The notes beneath the pieces are model-generated. The model searched no databases and was not told the DNA's origin. It saw only the letters and a list, made by a program, of their open reading frames with translations. A DNA stretch of 64,000 bases, from positions 1 to 64,000 of the forward strand of contig CAZDMQ010000006.1 in NCBI GenBank assembly GCA_964506685.1. Direction: 5' to 3'. Below, piece after piece: positions 1-6,863 of this stretch (position 1 is the stretch's first letter; each line of letters begins with the position of its first letter). The stretch comes from UBA5336 sp964506685 (lineage in GTDB: Bacteria > Pseudomonadota > Alphaproteobacteria > Caulobacterales > Hyphomonadaceae). The translations under genes were made by a program, and so were the position numbers.

Positions 1-349
1 ACTTGCCTTCCTTGCGCAGCTTCTCGACCAGTTCCGCCGCGATCTTCGAGAAGGTCTGTTCGCTCGCCGCCTGCCGCTCAGCCTTGTCGGCCTTTGCCTT
101 GCGAACCGGATCGACGCCTTCAGCCAGCAGCGCCCTGGCCTCCTGTCGCCGCTCGCGCGCCCGCGCCAGCGTTATATCGGGATAGGCACCGAACGCTGCG
201 ACCTTCTCCTTGCCGTCAAAGCGATAGCGCAGCCGCCAGAGCTTCGTCCCATTGGGCGTGACCTGGATCAGCAGCCCGCCGCCATCGGCAACCTTGTAGG
301 GCTTGTCCTTCGGTTTCAGCTGGCGAAGGCGGGTATCGCTGAGGGGCAT
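1..349 (-). CDS. Tyrosine integrase, N-terminal part (DUF4102 type), runs off the left end
   Basis: The first ~115 residues of a P4/Sf6-like site-specific tyrosine recombinase are present. The N-terminal arm-binding (DUF4102) domain is recognisable from MPLSDTRLRQLKPKDKPYKV, then the DGGGLLIQV and KLWRLRYRF stretches and GAYPDITLARARERR. The core-binding and catalytic domains with the R-H-R-Y residues lie outside the window. An in-frame ATG at 358 is an alternative start, and neither start has a strong ribosome binding site. The gene reads away from the chromosomal genes to its right, so the window shows only the tip of an integrated element that extends leftward. Family is confident; activity cannot be judged. 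Confidence 0.85.
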   Translation of the reverse strand, partial: MPLSDTRLRQLKPKDKPYKVADGGGLLIQVTPNGTKLWRLRYRFDGKEKVAAFGAYPDITLARARERRQEARALLAEGVDPVRKAKADKAERQAASEQTFSKIAAELVEKLRKEGK

Positions 350-410
350 GGCGGGCATCCGGTGCGCGTGGTGAGGCAGGGCGAGGCAGCCATCAGGACC
401 GCCCGAAATC

Positions 411-461
411 TACCCGCAATTATACCCACAAAATACCCGCATGTGAACGGATATACCCACA
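411..461. repeat. Four TACCC(G/A)CA short direct repeats upstream of the integrase
   Basis: Copies at 411-418, 423-430, 434-441 and 454-461 alternate TACCCGCA and TACCCACA. They lie just upstream of the integrase start. Short direct repeats in this position are typical of integrase arm-type binding sites; binding itself is inferred. Confidence 0.6.
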
Positions 462-466
462 CTTCT

Positions 467-494
467 TCGGACAACCCTCAGTCCGACATGTCGG
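467..494. repeat. Nested inverted repeats, possible attachment-site region
   Basis: TCGGAC (467-472) and GTCCGA (481-486) form an inverted repeat, and CCGACATGTCGG (483-494) is a perfect 12-bp palindrome that shares part of it. The pair lies between the integrase arm-type repeats and the 3' end of the next chromosomal gene, where the element/chromosome junction should be. The att core cannot be defined because the other junction is outside the window. The 359-559 interval otherwise holds no gene and no tRNA. Confidence 0.35.
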
Positions 495-559
495 TAAAAA
501 TCAATAATTTCATTGCCTTATAAGTCTTCCTCGGATGTCGCCGGACCCCGGCTAGGTGC

Positions 560-1936
560 CTACTCGCGGAGCCATTTCAATGTCCGGTCAAGGGTCTGGA
601 CGGATGGGTCATCCGGAGCACCGCCACCGGTCCAGGCGACATTGCCCACTGCATCAATCAGAATGACGAGCGGTTTCCCCTCCCCTGAGCCACGCGGCAG
701 GCTGGAGCGGGTCTGCGCGTCAAGGAACAGCGGGACCGTCGTCCTGCGGCGCGCCGCGTCGGTAATTCGGGCGCGAATACGTCCCGCCTGCATTGCCCGC
801 AACGGACCCCAATCGTCCAGCAGGATGAGCGAGAGCATACGAGATGGCGCCAACCCCAGGGCCGTTGCCCGTTCCCGCCAGTTCGCTTCTGCCGCGATAG
901 GATCGATCTCGCTTCGGATGAGCAGCAGGGCCGGCCCACCAAGCATGTCCTGCGGCAGGGTGATCGGCTCGCCGTCAAGCCGGTAACCGGCAAGCGTCGG
1001 AAACACCGTCCTGCCGGATTGCCGATCGGACCCCTCCCGCAAGGGCGCGCCGGATGCAGGCATCGGCTCGGCCACCGGCCCGGCCACCGGCTCATCGGAC
1101 GGGACCGGATCGCTGCCGGGCGATTGGTCCTCTGAAGGTCGGCCAGCAGCATCCCTTGTTGCTTCACCCGGCACGACTTCACCGGGGCCCGTCCCGCTCG
1201 CCTCGCGGACCACTGGCGGCGGCGCAGACACGGTCCCGTCCGGTCCGGCCTCCGGCACTGCACCTTGCGGATTCGCAGCCAGCTCCGCGACCGCTTTCGG
1301 GGCCAAATTCGAGGCCTGATCCCACGTCGTCCCCGTCGCCATCGCTTCGACGGGACGCCCCTCAGACAGCGCAACCAGGCGCATGTTGAGCGCCGCCAGG
1401 TCCGTGCCCCCGGGCGGGCCGGCATGAAGCCACAGAACCCGGCCTTCGGCATCAACCAGCAGCGCGACAACACCGGGCGAACCCGGCAGATCGAGCGCCC
1501 GGAGCACCGGTGCGGCAGACTGGAAGACAGGGACAGTCCGGGCCCGCACCACGGGGTCGACAATATCGGCGCGCAATCGGCCAGCACGGGCCCCCCGCAG
1601 GAACCTCCCGGTGTCGCCCATGATCACCACGGTAATCGGCTCCGGCCATACCGGCAGGCCGGACTCGACTGCCGCCGTCGCCAGGGCGGCCTGCCAGGCC
1701 TGGACCGGGGCAAGCTCGTCGTCCGAAAGGGACAGGATGAGAAGCAAGGCCGCACCCGGAGCCGAAAGCCCCGCTGGCAGATCGCCCGGCAGCCCGACCT
1801 CCTCACCCGCGAGCGTGTAGCCGGACAGCATCGGCAACCGCAACGGCTCCGCTGCGGCCAGGCGCATGGGCGCCAGAATCGCAAGCGCCACCAAAGCCAT
1901 GCGAGCCGGAACGGCCAACCTTCCCATGCAGAGCAT
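560..1936 (-). CDS. Exported protein with two tandem redoxin-like domains lacking CXXC
   Basis: This 458-residue protein starts with a signal peptide (hydrophobic stretch about residues 12-28, ending LAAAEP). Two similar domains follow, about residues 30-195 and 310-458. Both open with a G-Y-x-L-x-G-E...LP-x-D pattern, followed by a hydrophobic ALLLI strand, an R-x4-VP-x-F element and a late V-x-L-x-D-A-x-G-x-V strand. This resembles a thioredoxin/AhpC-like fold, but no CXXC or peroxidatic Cys is visible. A Pro/Glu/Gly-rich linker joins the halves. It is the last gene of the phnDCE-like operon, 29 bp after the permease. A GGGAG ribosome binding site supports the start. No characterised family is recognised; a periplasmic binding or chaperone role is a guess. 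Confidence 0.6.
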   Translation of the reverse strand: MLCMGRLAVPARMALVALAILAPMRLAAAEPLRLPMLSGYTLAGEEVGLPGDLPAGLSAPGAALLLILSLSDDELAPVQAWQAALATAAVESGLPVWPEPITVVIMGDTGRFLRGARAGRLRADIVDPVVRARTVPVFQSAAPVLRALDLPGSPGVVALLVDAEGRVLWLHAGPPGGTDLAALNMRLVALSEGRPVEAMATGTTWDQASNLAPKAVAELAANPQGAVPEAGPDGTVSAPPPVVREASGTGPGEVVPGEATRDAAGRPSEDQSPGSDPVPSDEPVAGPVAEPMPASGAPLREGSDRQSGRTVFPTLAGYRLDGEPITLPQDMLGGPALLLIRSEIDPIAAEANWRERATALGLAPSRMLSLILLDDWGPLRAMQAGRIRARITDAARRRTTVPLFLDAQTRSSLPRGSGEGKPLVILIDAVGNVAWTGGGAPDDPSVQTLDRTLKWLRE

Positions 1937-1965
1937 TCGTGCGCTCCCTTCCTCTCGGGTAAAGA

Positions 1966-2958
1966 CTAGACGAGCCGGTGACGGAGACGCGCCGAGATCT
2001 GGTCAACGGCAAGAACGGTCAGGAAAATGACAAGCAGGATGGTGGCGACCCTGTCGTACTGGAACAGGTCGTAACGTCCCTTGAGTTCCTGGCCGATGCC
2101 ACCGGCCCCGACGAGACCGACAACCGTCGCCATACGGATATTGCGGTCGAGAATGTACAGCATGAGGCCGCACAGATTTGGCAGGATGCCCGGAATCACG
2201 GCCAGGCGCAGCACGCTCAACTCGCCGGCCCCGGTCGCCCGCAAGGCGTCCTGCGGATGCGGGTCGGCAGTCTCGATCTCCTCGGCGAAGAACTTGCCGA
2301 GAAAGCCGATACTGTGCAGCGCCATGGCGAGCACACCCACGACGGCACCGAAGCCGAAGACAAGGACGAGAAGTAGCGCGCTGATCAGTTCCGGCACGGC
2401 CCGGCAGAAGGCAACGAGGCTGCGGACGGCGACATACACAACTGGGTGAGGCGTATAGTTCTGCGCCCCCAGCCAGGCGAGCGGGGTCGACACGATCACG
2501 GCCAGAAGGCTGGCCCAGATCGCGATCTCCACCGTTTCCAGCATCTTGACGAGAACGAAGCCGAGATAGCCAAGCGGCTCAACCTTCACCGTCTGGACGA
2601 TTTCGAGGCTTTCCATGGCAAGCGTTTCGGAATTGAGGCGCGTTTCCTTCACGACCCGCTGCTCCAGATACGCAAACAGCGGCAGGTCGGCAGCATCGGT
2701 CTCGGCATCGACCACCGTCTCTTCCGATAGCCGGAACCACGGACCCGCCTCCTCACTGCTACTGATGTCGCCCGCTTGTGAACCGCTCTCATCGAACAGT
2801 GGCGCGAACATGTCGGCGAGGTGCAGTCTCTGCGCAGACAATGCGAGCAAGGCCAATACGATCGAGGCGATCAGGACATGATGCGCCCGGAAGACCGGGT
2901 CGTCGCCCGGCCTGTGCCCTCGCCGCCCGGACGGGCGTTGACTTTCCGAAACGCTCAA
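1966..2958 (-). CDS. phnE: PhnE-like phosphonate/organophosphate ABC transporter permease
   Basis: Inner-membrane permease of a PhnCDE-type importer. The C-terminal two thirds carry the binding-protein-dependent transport domain, with membrane segments around residues 145-165, 190-220 and 260-285. An EAA-like coupling loop near 236-258 contains ATGAGELSVLRLAVIPG, and the GLVGAGGIGQ signature of PhnE proteins follows near 281-290. One membrane segment sits at 26-43. The hydrophilic loop between it and the next helix (about 48-130) is longer than in typical 260-280-residue PhnE, making this protein 330 residues. Its start overlaps the end of the ATPase gene by 4 bp, indicating translational coupling. 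Confidence 0.88.
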   Translation of the reverse strand: MSVSESQRPSGRRGHRPGDDPVFRAHHVLIASIVLALLALSAQRLHLADMFAPLFDESGSQAGDISSSEEAGPWFRLSEETVVDAETDAADLPLFAYLEQRVVKETRLNSETLAMESLEIVQTVKVEPLGYLGFVLVKMLETVEIAIWASLLAVIVSTPLAWLGAQNYTPHPVVYVAVRSLVAFCRAVPELISALLLVLVFGFGAVVGVLAMALHSIGFLGKFFAEEIETADPHPQDALRATGAGELSVLRLAVIPGILPNLCGLMLYILDRNIRMATVVGLVGAGGIGQELKGRYDLFQYDRVATILLVIFLTVLAVDQISARLRHRLV

Positions 2959-3746
2959 CCGGCCACTCCCGCGCCGGCATAGATTTCGGACAGGCGCGCT
3001 TCCGGCAATGTGTCGGGCGGACCATCGAACACGATTTCCCCGCCCGAGAGCGCAACGATCCGGTCAGCGAAGTCGCGTGCAAGCCCGACATGATGCAGGC
3101 TGCACAGCACCCCGACCTCTCCATCTCGCGCAAGGTCGCGCAGCAGCGCCAGGACATCATGGGCAGTTGACGGGTCGAGACTGGCGACCGGCTCATCGGC
3201 AAGAACAAGGGCGGGCCGGGCGATCAACGCGCGGGCAATACCGACCCGCTGGCGCTGCCCGCCCGATAGGGTGCGTACCGCCCGCATGGCGGTTTCCGGA
3301 TCGATGCCGACCTGACCGAGCAGGGTCATTGCCCGCTCGCGCACGGCCAGCGGATAGCGTCGCAGGAGGACCGTGAGGGGGCCGGCCCCCGCTGCGGCGC
3401 CGGCCATCACATTCTGCAGGGCCGACAGCCGGTCGACCAGCCCGAAGGCCTGATGGATCATGCCGATACGGCGACGGATCAGCTTCATCCGGCGCCGCGA
3501 AAGGGCAATGCCATCGACTTTCACAGTCCCTGCGCTTGGCGGGCATAGGCCGACGAGGCTGCGAAGGAGCGTGCTCTTGCCACATCCGGACGGTCCGAGA
3601 AGGACGCAGAACTCGCCGGCCCGCAGCGTGAGATCAATGCCCGACAAGACCGGTGTCCCATCCTCGTAGCGTTTCACAAGCCCGGAGACCTCGAGAACAG
3701 GGGCGACACGAGCAGAGGCCGGCGGAACAGGGTTCAGTGCCCCCAC
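2955..3746 (-). CDS. phnC: PhnC-like phosphonate/organophosphate ABC transporter ATP-binding protein
   Basis: Cytoplasmic ATPase of the importer, 263 residues. Walker A is GPSGCGKST at 51-59, the ABC signature LSGGQRQRV is near 160-168, and Walker B with the catalytic Glu is VLADEP near 181-186. A late His (the H-loop, in SLHHVGLARDFADR) is present. Length and motif spacing fit PhnC. It lies 3 bp after the binding-protein gene and overlaps the permease gene by 4 bp, so the three genes form one transcription unit. Substrate cannot be read from the sequence: phosphonate, phosphite and phosphate esters are all handled by relatives. Confidence 0.9.
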   Translation of the reverse strand: MGALNPVPPASARVAPVLEVSGLVKRYEDGTPVLSGIDLTLRAGEFCVLLGPSGCGKSTLLRSLVGLCPPSAGTVKVDGIALSRRRMKLIRRRIGMIHQAFGLVDRLSALQNVMAGAAAGAGPLTVLLRRYPLAVRERAMTLLGQVGIDPETAMRAVRTLSGGQRQRVGIARALIARPALVLADEPVASLDPSTAHDVLALLRDLARDGEVGVLCSLHHVGLARDFADRIVALSGGEIVFDGPPDTLPEARLSEIYAGAGVAG

Positions 3747-3749
3747 GGC

Positions 3750-4742
3750 TCAGCCCCGGGTCCGTGTCTCATCGTGCGGCTCGGCGCTCTCCGGGCGGAC
3801 AGATGCCCTGCCGGACCGGCGCAGGATGGCCGCCTTGTAGGCTTCGTCGATAAAATCGATCTGCGACAGCGCCGCGTCGAATGCCCTGTCATCCAGGGTG
3901 ACATCGTACCGGTCGACCGGCTTGCCGCCATAGCCGCGGATATCCGCCGGTTCGACGTCGGTTCGCTCATGCAAAGTCGCCAGGGCGTCGCGCAGCGTAT
4001 CGCGCACCGCCGACGGTACACCTTGACGGATCGCCAGCGGCGGATTGGGTATCGGATCGGAGCGTGCGATCACGCGAAAGGCGGACGCTTGCAAACCGCC
4101 CTGGTTGACCGCCCGTTCGAAGGAGACGAAAGACGCCCCGGCCGCATCGACCTGGCCGGCAGCCAACGCCATGAGACTGTTGGCATGGCTCTCGACAAGG
4201 CGGATGCTGGCAAGGTCCGTCAGCGGGTCGACGCCAACGGCTTCGAGCATGGCGAGCGGATAGGCGAAGCTGCTCGCCGAATGCATCGAGCCGAGCGCCA
4301 GGCTGTGGCCGGCAAGCTCCCCTGGCGACCGGATGTCCGAAGCGCTGTTGACAAAAAGACCGGAATAGTAGGTCGCTGCGCCGTCGCGCGTCTCGACCGC
4401 CAGAAGCTCGGCACAGCCCTTGTCCCGTGCGATCTGATACGACACCGGGCCGAACCAGGCGATGTCGGCGTGGCCCGCGCACATGCCCTCGATCACGGCG
4501 GCATAACTCTGTCCGGTCCGGATATCGAAGCGCAGCCCGGTGGCAGTTTGCAGGGCATCGAACAGGGGGGCAAAATCGGCCTTGGTGCCATCGGCCGTGC
4601 CGCCGTCCGCAGGGATCAGCATGACGCGAATAATCGTGCCGTCGTCGGTCGCACCGCGTGGCGCAGCCGGCTCGGCCGCAGCCGTGACAGAGATCAGCCC
4701 CAGGACGACAGCTAGCAAAGGGCCATGCAGTCCATTCAACAT
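3750..4742 (-). CDS. phnD: PhnD-like periplasmic phosphonate/organophosphate-binding protein
   Basis: Periplasmic substrate-binding protein, 330 residues from the chosen start. The ATG at 4742 is preferred over an in-frame one at 4778 because it has a GAGG ribosome binding site and begins directly with a signal peptide that ends in a TAAAEP cleavage region. PhnD-type features include IRVMLIPADGGTADG near the mature N-terminus, the ADIAWFGPVSYQIA motif and the S-residue-rich LGSMHSASSFAYPLAML stretch that lines the phosphonate pocket in this family. It is the first gene of the minus-strand transport operon. A PHO-box-like site sits about 110 bp upstream, so phosphate-starvation control is likely (inferred). 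Confidence 0.88.
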   Translation of the reverse strand: MLNGLHGPLLAVVLGLISVTAAAEPAAPRGATDDGTIIRVMLIPADGGTADGTKADFAPLFDALQTATGLRFDIRTGQSYAAVIEGMCAGHADIAWFGPVSYQIARDKGCAELLAVETRDGAATYYSGLFVNSASDIRSPGELAGHSLALGSMHSASSFAYPLAMLEAVGVDPLTDLASIRLVESHANSLMALAAGQVDAAGASFVSFERAVNQGGLQASAFRVIARSDPIPNPPLAIRQGVPSAVRDTLRDALATLHERTDVEPADIRGYGGKPVDRYDVTLDDRAFDAALSQIDFIDEAYKAAILRRSGRASVRPESAEPHDETRTRG

Positions 4743-4850
4743 CGTGTCCCTCACCCACTCGGACAAATACAACCCCAAAGTGTGCAGCGCCTCACCACCC
4801 CGCGCTCAATCACACAGGTTTTGTCGCTGAACGTAATCTATCACGTCTCG

Positions 4851-4868
4851 GTGACAACTGAATGACGC
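4851..4868 (-). promoter_or_regulatory. PHO-box-like direct repeat upstream of phnD
   Basis: On the plus strand the site reads GTGACAACTGAATGACGC. Read toward phnD it is GCGTCAT-N4-TTGTCAC, i.e. two 7-bp half-sites spaced like the CTGTCAT-N4-CTGTCAT PhoB consensus, each matching 5 of 7 positions. It lies in the 248-bp gap between phnD and rpiR. PhoB binding is inferred. Confidence 0.5.
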
Positions 4869-4990
4869 GCAATTTTTTGCTTGAAAAATCATGAAAATTC
4901 CTCAATAGCTGGTAGGCTTAAATCGATCCTTGCCGGTAACCCTCAGCCGTTTCGTGAGGCGTTCGGCAGCAGACCCCCGAGGTTTACACC

Positions 4991-5887
4991 GTGTCAGCTC
5001 GCCGCGCCTCCCGTACCAGTGGTTCCCGGGACACCAGCGTTGTGGTCGACAATGTCATGACCCGCATACGGGTACGCCTGAAGGATCTGGGACCCAGTAC
5101 CCGGTCCATCGCAGACTTCATCCTCGAGAACCCGCGCGATGTGGTCGGGATGTCGGTGACCGAACTGGCCGAAGCCACCGGGGTGAGCGACGGAAGCGTG
5201 ATCAACTTCTGCCGGCAACTCGACCTCAAGGGCTTTCAGCAGCTGAAGCTCAGCCTGGCCCAGGATGTTGTCAAGCCCGTGCAGTTCATTCATGAGGACC
5301 TGCAGCCTACTGATGACACGCCGACAGTCTGCCGAAAGGTGTTCTCGGCCGGCCAGCAGGCCCTGCAGGACACGTTGTCCGTGCTCGATGCCGACGCGAT
5401 CGACGCGGCGGTCAGGATCATCCGGGCGGCGCGTCATGTCGAGATCTACGGGATCGGCTCGTCTGCCCCCATTGCGGTGGACGCGCACTATCGCATGTTG
5501 CGCATCGGCATCGACGCAAGGGTCGTCGTCGACAGCCATGTGCAGGCGATCAGCGCGTCCCGGACCGGCCCAGAAACGGCGGTTCTGACGATTTCGCACT
5601 CCGGTGCGACGCACGAAACGCTTGCCGCGACACGCCTGGCCCGGGAAGCGGGTGCCCGCACAATCGTCGTGACGAATTTCTCCAGTTCGCCGATTCAGGC
5701 CTATGCGGACGTGAAACTCTTCACGATGGCCCGCGAGACCCGGTTCCGCACCGAGGCCATGATGAGCCGGATTGCGCAGCTCTGCGTACTCGACGCCCTC
5801 ATCGCCGCGCTTGCCCTGGCCGATTATGACGCCGCGACAGAAACATTGCGCCAGACCTTCGACGTCCTCTCGCTCAAGCGTTTCTGA
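4991..5887 (+). CDS. RpiR/MurR-family transcriptional regulator (HTH + SIS)
   Basis: A 298-residue regulator. The N-terminal HTH_6 domain (about residues 20-95) contains GMSVTELAEATGVSDGSVIN followed by FCRQLDLKGFQQLKL. The C-terminal SIS (sugar isomerase) domain, about 135-270, contains VEIYGIGSSAPIA, VLTISHSGATHETL and TIVVTNF. SIS domains of this family bind phosphorylated sugars or related phosphate esters, which fits its place between a phosphate-ester transporter and phosphatases. It starts with GTG; a downstream ATG at 5057 is less likely. It diverges from phnD and ends convergently with the HAD gene, overlapping it by 14 bp. The ligand is unknown. Confidence 0.9.
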   Translation: MSARRASRTSGSRDTSVVVDNVMTRIRVRLKDLGPSTRSIADFILENPRDVVGMSVTELAEATGVSDGSVINFCRQLDLKGFQQLKLSLAQDVVKPVQFIHEDLQPTDDTPTVCRKVFSAGQQALQDTLSVLDADAIDAAVRIIRAARHVEIYGIGSSAPIAVDAHYRMLRIGIDARVVVDSHVQAISASRTGPETAVLTISHSGATHETLAATRLAREAGARTIVVTNFSSSPIQAYADVKLFTMARETRFRTEAMMSRIAQLCVLDALIAALALADYDAATETLRQTFDVLSLKRF

Positions 5888-6662
5888 CATAGCGATCAAG
5901 TGCGTCGAAAAAGTCCGAGGGGGCCGTGTCGACCAGGAGCGCCTCCATGCCCAGCGCCGTTGCGCCGGCAATATCGGTCGAGGGGTTGTCGCCAACCATG
6001 GCCAGTTCGGCAAGCGGGATCCCGAGCGCTTCACTGGCGCGCGTATAGAGCAGGGGTGACGGCTTGCCGACGAGTTCCATGTCGACACGGTCGAGATCCA
6101 CGCATGTGCCGAGCGCAGCAAGCAGGACTCCGGTCTCCGGGACGCGGCGACCGTTCAGTCCCGGATGGGTCGCATCGGGATTGGACACGATCAGCCGTGC
6201 GCCATCGGCCAGCGCGTCGGCCGCCGCCGCCAGGCGGTCATAGGTGAAGCCGGTATCGCGAAGCAACACGACCAGATCGGCGTCCCGGTCGACCAAATGA
6301 AGGCCTTCCCGCCTTGCGATGCGTTTCATCCGCGGCTCCGCGAGAAGGAGGACGCGCTTGCAATCCGCGCGGACAGCCCGGTGTATCGCCTCCATGCCAG
6401 CAAGCACGATACGACCGGGCTCCACTCCGAGGTCGTGGCGGGCGAGTATCCGCGCGAAATCATCCGGCGTGTTCGTGGAATTGTTCGATACGATCACGGA
6501 GCGGCTGGCATGGCGCATGAGAAACTTGACTGCTCCGGGCACCAGCCGGTTTTCGACGGCACAGCAACCATCCCAGTCAAGCAGGAATCCCCGGGCGCGC
6601 TCGGCGACCTGCCGGTCATGCTCGCTCCAACGCCCGCGTACACGTTTGCCCTGACCCATCAT
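5874..6662 (-). CDS. HAD-superfamily subfamily IIA phosphatase (NagD-like)
   Basis: Predicted cytosolic phosphatase, 262 residues from the first ATG; GTG at 6671 would add three. HAD motif I is LLDWDGC (Asp nucleophile and Asp acid/base), motif II is the SNNST stretch and motif IV is MVGDNPSTDIAGA. The GKPSPLLYTRA segment is typical of the NagD/p-nitrophenylphosphatase (IIA) branch, whose cap domain lies between motifs II and III. It could dephosphorylate small phosphate esters brought in by the neighbouring transporter. The gene converges on rpiR and diverges from the TonB receptor gene. Natural substrate cannot be predicted. Confidence 0.85.
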   Translation of the reverse strand: MMGQGKRVRGRWSEHDRQVAERARGFLLDWDGCCAVENRLVPGAVKFLMRHASRSVIVSNNSTNTPDDFARILARHDLGVEPGRIVLAGMEAIHRAVRADCKRVLLLAEPRMKRIARREGLHLVDRDADLVVLLRDTGFTYDRLAAAADALADGARLIVSNPDATHPGLNGRRVPETGVLLAALGTCVDLDRVDMELVGKPSPLLYTRASEALGIPLAELAMVGDNPSTDIAGATALGMEALLVDTAPSDFFDALDRYVRNA

Positions 6663-6736
6663 CGGCCCCACGCTCCGTTCAATTGAAATTCGTTCAAATT
6701 TTAAATGCCATAAATGTAAATACTATTCATTAACTC

Positions 6737-6754
6737 TTTGCATAAAGTTCACAT
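6737..6754 (+). promoter_or_regulatory. Weak PHO-box-like repeat upstream of the TonB receptor
   Basis: TTTGCAT (6737-6743) and TTCACAT (6748-6754) are two half-sites spaced 11 bp start to start, each matching 4 of 7 positions of CTGTCAT. They lie in an A+T-rich stretch about 110 bp before the receptor start. This is weaker than the phnD site and is listed because both flank the same island. Confidence 0.25.
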
Positions 6755-6820
6755 ATCCGTCGTGTTCGCGGGTTAGAGGTGCAGGGGCGGGGAGATCGCT
6801 CCGGGCGTATCTCGCTGGAA

Positions 6821-6842
6821 ACCTGCCGATTGGGCGGCAGGT
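6821..6842 (+). promoter_or_regulatory. Hairpin in the 5' leader of the TonB receptor gene
   Basis: ACCTGCCG (6821-6828) pairs perfectly with CGGCAGGT (6835-6842) around a 6-nt loop. A second helix, GAGAT/ATCTC (6792-6796 with 6809-6813), precedes it. The hairpin ends about 20 bp before the start codon, just before the AGGAG ribosome binding site. It could modulate translation; no known riboswitch class is recognised. Confidence 0.35.
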
Positions 6843-6863
6843 GAGGGGTCAGGAGACAGTACA

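Noticed and set aside
359..559. tRNA target of the integrase
   Set aside because: No cloverleaf or T-loop sequence could be found.
6792..6842. Possible cobalamin riboswitch before the TonB receptor
   Set aside because: The last part resembles a B12 box (GGAAACCTGCC), but the GCCACTG core and the expected ~200-nt length are missing.
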